Positions 18,497-21,501 of a DNA stretch of 21,501 bases are shown here, piece after piece. This DNA comes from a virus: positions 1 through 21,501 of IMG/VR virus record IMGVR_UViG_3300025151_000357, one strand, 5' to 3'. How positions within the stretch are numbered: the first letter of the stretch is position 1; every line of letters starts with the position of its first letter. The position numbers and the translations under genes were made by a program. The notes under the pieces are model-generated. The model did no database searches, was not told the DNA's origin, and was given only the letters and a program-made list of their open reading frames with translations.

Positions 18497-20122
18497 TCAT
18501 TTTTCTTCGCTTTGTGGCAATACCGCTGGAGCAAGTAAGCCTAATCTCCAGTTTTTCCTAAGTTGCTCTTTCCAATCAGGGCTCATTGCTTTCATTGTAT
18601 AATCTAAATATTTGCTATCTAAAACACCTAGTCCCATATCGTCTCTTACTGGGTCTATTAATCCTCTAGCTCTCCTGAGTCTATTCATTAAATCTCTATG
18701 TGTCGCATAAGACAAGTATTTTCCTGCACTTATGTTCTCTTTATTTCCTAAACGAAACATTTCTTGGTAGCCCATTGGAGGACCAGAGTCAAAATCTGGG
18801 TCTTTATAGCCCATTAATCGTACCATTTTTTCATCAAGTCTAGCATCAGAATGAGCTCCTTCTCCTGCAAACCATTCTTTTGCTAACCTGTCATCTATAA
18901 TTCCTTCTCTTCTTAATCTTAATAATTCCTGCGTTGCGTTATCATAAGATATTCCAAGATTATCAGCTAATTGCATAACCCTAGCTGAATTATTACCTAT
19001 AGTCATATTGGTGTAAAACTCATCATTTCCCATTTCCTCCATTGCACTTCTTCTGTTTTGAAGAAATCTAGGGTCATGTGTTCTTGCTGTAGTATTCCCT
19101 ACATCCCATACTCTTAGTCCTCCACCAGTTTGTCCTATTATATAATATGAGTCAGGATTGTTTCTATATGCTTTTTCAATACCCTCCATAGCGTGTCCAA
19201 CATTATCATACTTAATTTGCATAGCGTCATCATAATGTTCTCCTTTAAAACCGCTTGGAGTAGCTAAATCTAAATCATGCATTTCGCCAGGAATCGATGC
19301 GTAAGTTAATGTGTTTCCTGCTTTTTTATCTTGAACGTTTCTAAGTGCTCCAAACCCAGGAACTTGATTGAAATTATACATTGTATTGCCACCGCCTAAG
19401 TCAACTGTGCCTTCTTGAAACCAAGGATAGTTTCCAAATAATGGATTTTTAAGCTGATTATTAAGTCTACTCATAAGTTCTTCTTGCGAAACAACTACTG
19501 GGTTTTTGTTATCGTCTAAAACTACCTGTTTATCTCTAGCCATTAAAGCCCTTGTTCTGCCTTCAGCTCTTTCTAATGCATTCATAGTTGTTCGTTGCTG
19601 TGGGCTTAAATCAACTTTTTGTCTAGGAGCCATTGGGATTTGAAACCTATTGTCATGCCGTATTACTGGTTCAAAATCAGGGTTTCTTTTTGTTGGATAT
19701 AAATAAGGAGTATCTTGATACCCGTATCCTTTACTGTAACCATCAGGATATTTTGGATACATTCTAGTATCTGGTGTATTATCTGAAAACCTTTTTCCTC
19801 TGCTCATAATTGCTCCACCAATTAATCCAAGCCAAGGATTTCGCATAGCCAACTCATCTGTGGCAATACTTGTTATAGCACCTTTAGGTGTTGGGTATAC
19901 TTCTGTGGGAATTAACGCTGGACTACCTGCTGGTATAATTTTACCTTCTTCAGTTAATGCAAAATTTCTCCGTGAAAATTCCTTATTACTCAAAGGCGAT
20001 GTCATTTCAGTATCTTCTATTCCATAATACTGAGGACCTTTAAGCCTTGTTCCTTTACTTTTGAATTTTATTCCTATTGTTTCAAGTAAATCTCTGTAAT
20101 ATTTTGCTTCTTTAGGACCCAT
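18497..20122 (-). CDS. 541-aa protein of the late operon, probable virion-associated protein
   Basis: AAGGAAAG precedes the ATG at 20122, which overlaps the stop of the upstream gene by 11 bases. The N-terminal 160 residues are rich in Tyr, Pro and Gly (YPKYPDGYSKGYGYQDTPYL) and probably extended. A middle domain, about residues 250-345, has strands and helices (IPGEMHDLDLATPSG, NPDSYYIIGQTGGGLRVWDV) with a conserved-looking DLD, resembling a nucleotidyltransferase- or primase-like arrangement only faintly. The C-terminal third is helical and charged. No transmembrane segment or signal peptide is seen. The order after a large polyvalent-like protein suggests a protein carried in the virion. 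The family is not recognised. Confidence 0.6.
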   Translation of the reverse strand: MGPKEAKYYRDLLETIGIKFKSKGTRLKGPQYYGIEDTEMTSPLSNKEFSRRNFALTEEGKIIPAGSPALIPTEVYPTPKGAITSIATDELAMRNPWLGLIGGAIMSRGKRFSDNTPDTRMYPKYPDGYSKGYGYQDTPYLYPTKRNPDFEPVIRHDNRFQIPMAPRQKVDLSPQQRTTMNALERAEGRTRALMARDKQVVLDDNKNPVVVSQEELMSRLNNQLKNPLFGNYPWFQEGTVDLGGGNTMYNFNQVPGFGALRNVQDKKAGNTLTYASIPGEMHDLDLATPSGFKGEHYDDAMQIKYDNVGHAMEGIEKAYRNNPDSYYIIGQTGGGLRVWDVGNTTARTHDPRFLQNRRSAMEEMGNDEFYTNMTIGNNSARVMQLADNLGISYDNATQELLRLRREGIIDDRLAKEWFAGEGAHSDARLDEKMVRLMGYKDPDFDSGPPMGYQEMFRLGNKENISAGKYLSYATHRDLMNRLRRARGLIDPVRDDMGLGVLDSKYLDYTMKAMSPDWKEQLRKNWRLGLLAPAVLPQSEEK

Positions 20123-21501
20123 CGTTATCTTTCCTTATCATATTTCCTAATTTATGTACTGGTATTCCAAACATGAATTCAGCAGTCATTTCTGGTCTTT
20201 CTAATGTCATAATAGTACTTCTTGCTAGTCTTCCAAATGGCATCATTGACCATGTATAATAGTTTGCCCATCGTTCCCATTCTCCATTAATTAAAGCAGT
20301 CATTAATGGCATCCAGTATCTATGTATTGGAGCTGTAGCTACTTGCAATGGTGCTAGTATAGGATGTGGATAGGCACTAAAAAACGCTCTTTCTCTTTCG
20401 ACTTTATCTCCAAATAACCAATCGGCAGTATCTTGCACATAAGATAAAGGAGGTGGTAGTATGCTGTCAAAAAGAGAGCCTACAAATACATTGGCTAATG
20501 CAAAAGTTGATAAATCCATGATAGTTAATCTTTTTAGCCTATCCATTGATTTTTTATCATTAAACCCGTACATCTTAGCTTGTTTGTAAATATCTCTTCT
20601 AAAACGTATTGAATTCCACATAAAAGGTTGGAATCTTGTGAATACTTTTCCCATTGTAGAGCGAGAAACTGCTGGTCTATTAACGTTATGGTATAAAAAC
20701 TGCGTAGCTTCAACGCCTTTTAATGCCATTCCTGTAAGGTAGGGATGGTCAAAGGGCATATTAGGTATTATTTGCCCTAAAGCTTCTCTTGCATTTAAAT
20801 AATGTGCTATAAACGCATCAGTACGAAGTGTTCTTTCTGAGGCTCTCATAAACCAACCACCAGCAGATAGTATAGAATCTGTTACTTGGTATTTTTTAGC
20901 TAAGTCCATTACTGTAGCATCTGTAATGTCTCTTTTAGAGAATACTTCTTTAAAAAATGGTTTCAATTTCTTAGCGTCTAATCGCTTATCCATCATAGCT
21001 TCATTAATATAGAATGATTCTAACGCACCAATTTCTGCTACCCATCTATGTATGGTATTCCTATCGGTAATTGGAGTTCCGTCTTTTAGTTTGGCACCTG
21101 CAAACACATTAGTTACCAGCCACTTTACATCCCTTGCTCTTTTAAATTGCCTGAAACCCATATTAGTTATAGTGTTAGAGCTACCACCCACTACGTTACC
21201 TAAGTATGTTTTTGGATGTGCTAGTAGTGATATCAATGAAAGCTTTGATTCGTAAGCACCTATATTATTAAGGATTTGATATAAAACTTGGTGCCTTGCT
21301 TTTTCAGAGGTAGGCAAATCCATTCCAAATAGCTTGGGTGCTTCTGGTGTACCGTGAAATTTTTTACTAATGCCAGGAATCGCCCACTTGTTTAGTTGCT
21401 GTGATTTGGCATCAAGGTATTCAACCAGATTTTGGTCAGACATTCTGTATTCAATATTTTGTAATGGATTCCATGTGGTTACTTTAGTTCCATATAGTTT
21501 T
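20112..21501 (-). CDS. C-terminal part of a large virion-associated polyvalent-like protein (runs off the window)
   Basis: The frame is open from 21501 without a stop. The ATG at 21443 has no ribosome-binding site, and the 19 upstream codons (for example VTTWNPLQNIEYR) look like protein, so the real start lies beyond the window. The visible 463 residues are mostly helical. One segment, LLAHPKTYLGNVVGGSSNTI, is followed later by FTRFQPFMWNSIRFRRDIYKQ. There is also a weakly hydrophobic region STFALANVFVGSLFDSILPPP and a Trp-rich C-terminus. Such segments occur in the C-terminal parts of the very large polyvalent or internal virion proteins of podoviruses and related environmental phages. These are packaged in the head and enter the host with the DNA. 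The full length cannot be judged here. Confidence 0.6.
   Translation of the reverse strand, partial: KLYGTKVTTWNPLQNIEYRMSDQNLVEYLDAKSQQLNKWAIPGISKKFHGTPEAPKLFGMDLPTSEKARHQVLYQILNNIGAYESKLSLISLLAHPKTYLGNVVGGSSNTITNMGFRQFKRARDVKWLVTNVFAGAKLKDGTPITDRNTIHRWVAEIGALESFYINEAMMDKRLDAKKLKPFFKEVFSKRDITDATVMDLAKKYQVTDSILSAGGWFMRASERTLRTDAFIAHYLNAREALGQIIPNMPFDHPYLTGMALKGVEATQFLYHNVNRPAVSRSTMGKVFTRFQPFMWNSIRFRRDIYKQAKMYGFNDKKSMDRLKRLTIMDLSTFALANVFVGSLFDSILPPPLSYVQDTADWLFGDKVERERAFFSAYPHPILAPLQVATAPIHRYWMPLMTALINGEWERWANYYTWSMMPFGRLARSTIMTLERPEMTAEFMFGIPVHKLGNMIRKDNDGS

Overview
The window is part of the genome of a tailed double-stranded DNA bacteriophage (caudovirus). The evidence is a contiguous set of a putative small terminase, large terminase, P22-type portal, scaffold-like protein and major capsid protein on the minus strand, together with a phage replication/recombination cassette on the plus strand. 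The long P22-like portal with a C-terminal coiled coil, followed by scaffold and capsid, suggests podovirus-like virions. The host cannot be named from the sequence. The DNA is A+T-rich, apart from a visibly more G+C-rich patch at about 6.9-7.6 kb.

Layout. (1) Positions 1-6442, minus strand: the head and packaging operon, read leftwards as 88-aa protein, putative small terminase, 65-aa protein, TerL, portal, scaffold, major capsid protein (cut by the window edge). (2) 6443-7140: a control region with 15-bp iteron-like repeats over a candidate promoter, small palindromes, a bidirectional terminator, a 64-aa minus-strand gene and nested hairpins. (3) 7141-18398, plus strand: the early/middle region. 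It starts with many very small genes, several shorter than 50 codons. It continues with a terminator and new transcription unit near 10.55-10.68 kb, a MazG-like protein, a possible histone-fold protein, a DUF932 protein, a DUF1071/Sak3-like annealing protein, an SSB-like protein, an archaeo-eukaryotic primase fused to a DnaB-type helicase, and an Hjc-like resolvase. (4) 18395-18493, minus strand: a 32-codon remnant of the catalytic C-terminus of a tyrosine recombinase. (5) 18497-21501, minus strand: two large proteins, probably virion-associated; the second runs off the window.

If the genome is circular or circularly permuted, the minus-strand genes at both ends would be the start and end of one late operon. 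The window would then hold the whole early module, with the two transcription directions converging at the integrase remnant.

The most unusual signal is non-coding. Most of the larger early-region gaps hold an inverted repeat that would close an RNA domain: 7949-8025, 8419-8488, 9045-9079, 9113-9167, 11017-11066, 17459-17532, 17545-17620 and 17627-17801. Four are tRNA-sized (70-77 nt) with 9-10 bp perfect closing stems, but they are not tRNAs. The elements at 7949 and 8419 share the motif GTTAGCANNATAC at the same place relative to the closing stem, and so look like members of one RNA family.
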